Source of the DNA: Flavobacterium laiguense
Lineage (GTDB): Bacteria > Bacteroidota > Bacteroidia > Flavobacteriales > Flavobacteriaceae
NCBI RefSeq assembly: GCF_003097655.1
Contig: NZ_QCZH01000002.1
Coordinates: 223,299-287,298 of the forward strand
DNA length: 64,000 nucleotides
Reading direction: 5' to 3'
Translations under genes and position numbers: made by a program
In this document: positions 62,200 through 64,000 of the stretch, in pieces
Layout of the letters: each line of letters begins with the position of its first letter
How positions within the stretch are numbered: position 1 is the stretch's first letter
The notes under the pieces: model-generated
Seen by the model: only the letters and a program-made list of their open reading frames with translations
Told to the model about the DNA's origin: nothing
The model's database searches: none

Positions 62200-63936
62200 A
62201 TGACAAATTATTACAAGAAAGGAAATCGATTACTATGGTTTTTGTTTTTTTTGCTTTGGTCTGTTTTTTCATTTAGTCAGCATGCTACATTTAAAAAGGG
62301 GGTTAAACAAGGTTCTGTAAAAGTTAAATTTTCAGGGCAATTAACTCAAACTTTAAGAAAAATGAGCGTGTCTAAAGGAGATAAACTTTTGACAGGAATT
62401 CAAGCTTTTGATAAAGTTTCTGCAAAGGTTGGGGCAAAGAAAATGCAAAGGTTATTTCCAGAAAACCCTAATCCGAGATTAGAAGCAAAGTTGCGAAAAC
62501 ACAAATTAGATTTGTGGTATGTTGTAGATATAGACATAAATCAAAACCCTCAAGAGGTAGTTCTTCAATATAAGGGCATTGCTGATATACAAATAGCTGA
62601 AACAGAAAAAGAAAAAGTACTATCAGATTATAGTTTTGAAAAAATTAATCTTGAGAATTCTTCTAAAGTAACCTCAGCTTCTTATTTCAATGATCCTAGT
62701 TTGGGTGATCAGTGGCATTATAATAATACAGGACAAACTGGATATACAGATGGTTCCGACATCAATTTATTTAAAGCATGGGATGTTGTTAAAGGGAATC
62801 CAAATATAATCGTTTCGATACACGATGAAGGAGTAGACATAGAGCATCCAGATTTAAAGGATAATATTTGGACAAATCAAGCTGAACTTAATGGAATTCC
62901 AGGAGTGGATGATGATGGAAATGGATATAAAGATGACATCCATGGTTGGAATTTTGATACAAATAGTGGAAATATTGACCCTCAATCTCATGGAACCCAT
63001 GTAGCTGGTACAATAGCTGCAGTCAACAACAATGGAATAGGTGTTTGTGGTGTTGCTGGTGGGAGTGGTAATAATGATGGTTCTAAAGTAATGTCACTTC
63101 AATGTTTAGGTGGCGGTGGTTTTGAACGAAGTTATATTTTTGCAGCAGACAATGGTGCTGTGATTTCTCAAAATAGTTGGGGATATACAAGCCCAGGAAA
63201 TTTTGACGAATCTGTAAAAGATGCTATTAACTATTTTGTTGCCGAAGCAGGAGATTATCCGAATAGCCCAATGAAAGGTGGAATTGTAATATTTGCTGCA
63301 GGAAACAGTAACTCTGATTCAGATTGGTATCCTGGACATTATGAAAATACGTTGTCTGTAAGCTCAATTGGACCTAACTGGATAAAAGCAAGTTATTCTA
63401 ATTATGGTACATGGGTAGATATTGCAGCGCCAGGAGGAGAGACATCTCTAGGGGCAAAAAATGGTGTTTTAAGTACATTGCCAAAATCCCAATATGGTTT
63501 CTATCAAGGAACATCTATGGCTTGTCCTCATGTTTCTGGTATTGCGGCACTTGCTTTGGCAAATCGTAAAAGTCAATTAACACCCGAACTTCTCAGAAGT
63601 AAACTTTTAACAGGAGTAGTTGATATTGATATTCACAACCCAGAATATGTTGGGAAACTAGGTTCAGGTCTTATAGATACTTTTTTAGCCATTCAAAATA
63701 ATGAGGGTCTTGCACCAATTGCCATTAAAGATGTAACGTTAACTGGAATTGCACAAGAATTTGCAAATTTAACGTGGACTGTTCCAACTGATGCAGATGA
63801 TACAAAACCTGTTGATTATCGTATTTATTATAGTACTTCGCCAATAACAAGTAATAATCTTTCGGCTGCATCTTTTGATATTATTAAAAGTTCAGCATTG
63901 CCAGGAACAATGCTTTCGCATACCGTCAGGCTGTGA
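62200..63936 (+). CDS. Secreted subtilisin-like serine protease (S8), truncated
   Basis: A 578-residue secreted protease. Signal peptide (LLWFLFFLLWSVFSFSQ), an N-terminal propeptide-like part (about 25-165), then the catalytic domain: Asp in VSIHDEGVDIEHPDL, His in QSHGTHVAGTIAA, Ser in YQGTSMACPHVSGIAAL. From about 510 a fibronectin III-like domain begins (IAQEFANLTWTVPTDADDTKPVDYRIYYST) but stops at its middle (SHTVRL, stop at 63934). Family members continue with more domains and a T9SS tail. The break coincides with a sequence that could be the end of a mobile element, so the gene is probably interrupted. Confidence 0.85.
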   Translation: MTNYYKKGNRLLWFLFFLLWSVFSFSQHATFKKGVKQGSVKVKFSGQLTQTLRKMSVSKGDKLLTGIQAFDKVSAKVGAKKMQRLFPENPNPRLEAKLRKHKLDLWYVVDIDINQNPQEVVLQYKGIADIQIAETEKEKVLSDYSFEKINLENSSKVTSASYFNDPSLGDQWHYNNTGQTGYTDGSDINLFKAWDVVKGNPNIIVSIHDEGVDIEHPDLKDNIWTNQAELNGIPGVDDDGNGYKDDIHGWNFDTNSGNIDPQSHGTHVAGTIAAVNNNGIGVCGVAGGSGNNDGSKVMSLQCLGGGGFERSYIFAADNGAVISQNSWGYTSPGNFDESVKDAINYFVAEAGDYPNSPMKGGIVIFAAGNSNSDSDWYPGHYENTLSVSSIGPNWIKASYSNYGTWVDIAAPGGETSLGAKNGVLSTLPKSQYGFYQGTSMACPHVSGIAALALANRKSQLTPELLRSKLLTGVVDIDIHNPEYVGKLGSGLIDTFLAIQNNEGLAPIAIKDVTLTGIAQEFANLTWTVPTDADDTKPVDYRIYYSTSPITSNNLSAASFDIIKSSALPGTMLSHTVRL

Positions 63937-64000
63937 AAAAACCTATTTTCCCCATTAAAACCTCCCAATTATTCTATTCTACAGTTCAAATAAAGCCTTT
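63927..64000. mobile_element. Possible end of an inserted element (partial)
   Basis: Starting at CAGGCTGTGAAAAAACC (63927-63943) the reading frame of the protease fails after seven bases and the sequence no longer resembles the protein family. The start resembles terminal repeats of some insertion sequences. Only 74 bases are visible, so the element cannot be named. Confidence 0.3.

Overview
The window looks like the chromosome of a Flavobacterium or close relative (Bacteroidota). The evidence is AT-rich DNA, several promoters of the TTTG-N19-TAnnTTTG type, few Shine-Dalgarno sites, SusC/SusD outer-membrane genes, a FecI/FecR-type sigma/anti-sigma pair, and a secreted enzyme with a type IX secretion (T9SS) C-terminal tail. 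The genus is an inference from these traits.

Region 1 (1-about 12,800) is the right part of a prophage with a contractile-tail module: tape measure (cut by the window start), DUF6046 protein, tail hub, spike, gp25-like wedge protein, baseplate J, a collar-type fibre, a run of small fibre/accessory genes (two with Sec signal peptides), a holin-like peptide and a Dam-type DNA methylase. A 118-nt tract before dam holds three crossing perfect or near-perfect inverted repeats, a candidate pseudoknotted RNA. A pair of 15-bp repeats 22 bp apart lies just past dam, at the likely phage edge.

Region 2 (12,900-17,600, minus strand): a DUF2167 membrane protein, a secreted adenosine deaminase, a TauE/SafE permease and an MFS transporter.

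Region 3 (18,100-39,900, plus strand) is a sialic-acid / amino-sugar utilisation locus: ECF sigma, FecR anti-sigma, STN-containing SusC, SusD, N-acetylneuraminate lyase, NanM-like mutarotase, MFS transporter, two-domain sialate O-acetylesterase, AGE-family epimerase, secreted LamG-LamG-sialidase with a T9SS tail, NagA, an EamA permease and a NagB fused to a PIG-L-like domain. Together they can release sialic acid, de-O-acetylate it, import it, and convert it through ManNAc and GlcNAc(-6P) to fructose-6P. The GlcNAc/ManNAc kinase step is not encoded here.

Region 4 (40,000-47,200): a GNAT, YaaA, a tetR-tolC-emrA-emrB efflux operon with two palindromic operators, and a CDP-alcohol phosphatidyltransferase.

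Region 5 (57,060-47,170, minus strand) is the tryptophan operon: a clear promoter, an 18-residue leader peptide with three consecutive Trp codons, an attenuator hairpin, then trpE, trpG, a GNAT, trpD, trpC, trpF, trpB, LysE, a gamma-glutamylcyclotransferase-like gene, a nitrilase-family gene, trpA and another GNAT. Several spacers carry palindromic repeats.

Region 6 (57,100-64,000): a YceI protein, a secreted beta-helix protein, a 24-codon remnant of a second YceI gene with its terminator, a TPR regulator split by one in-frame stop, an 800-bp gene-free stretch, and a subtilisin-like protease that ends abruptly, perhaps at a mobile element. No tRNA, rRNA or CRISPR array was recognised.
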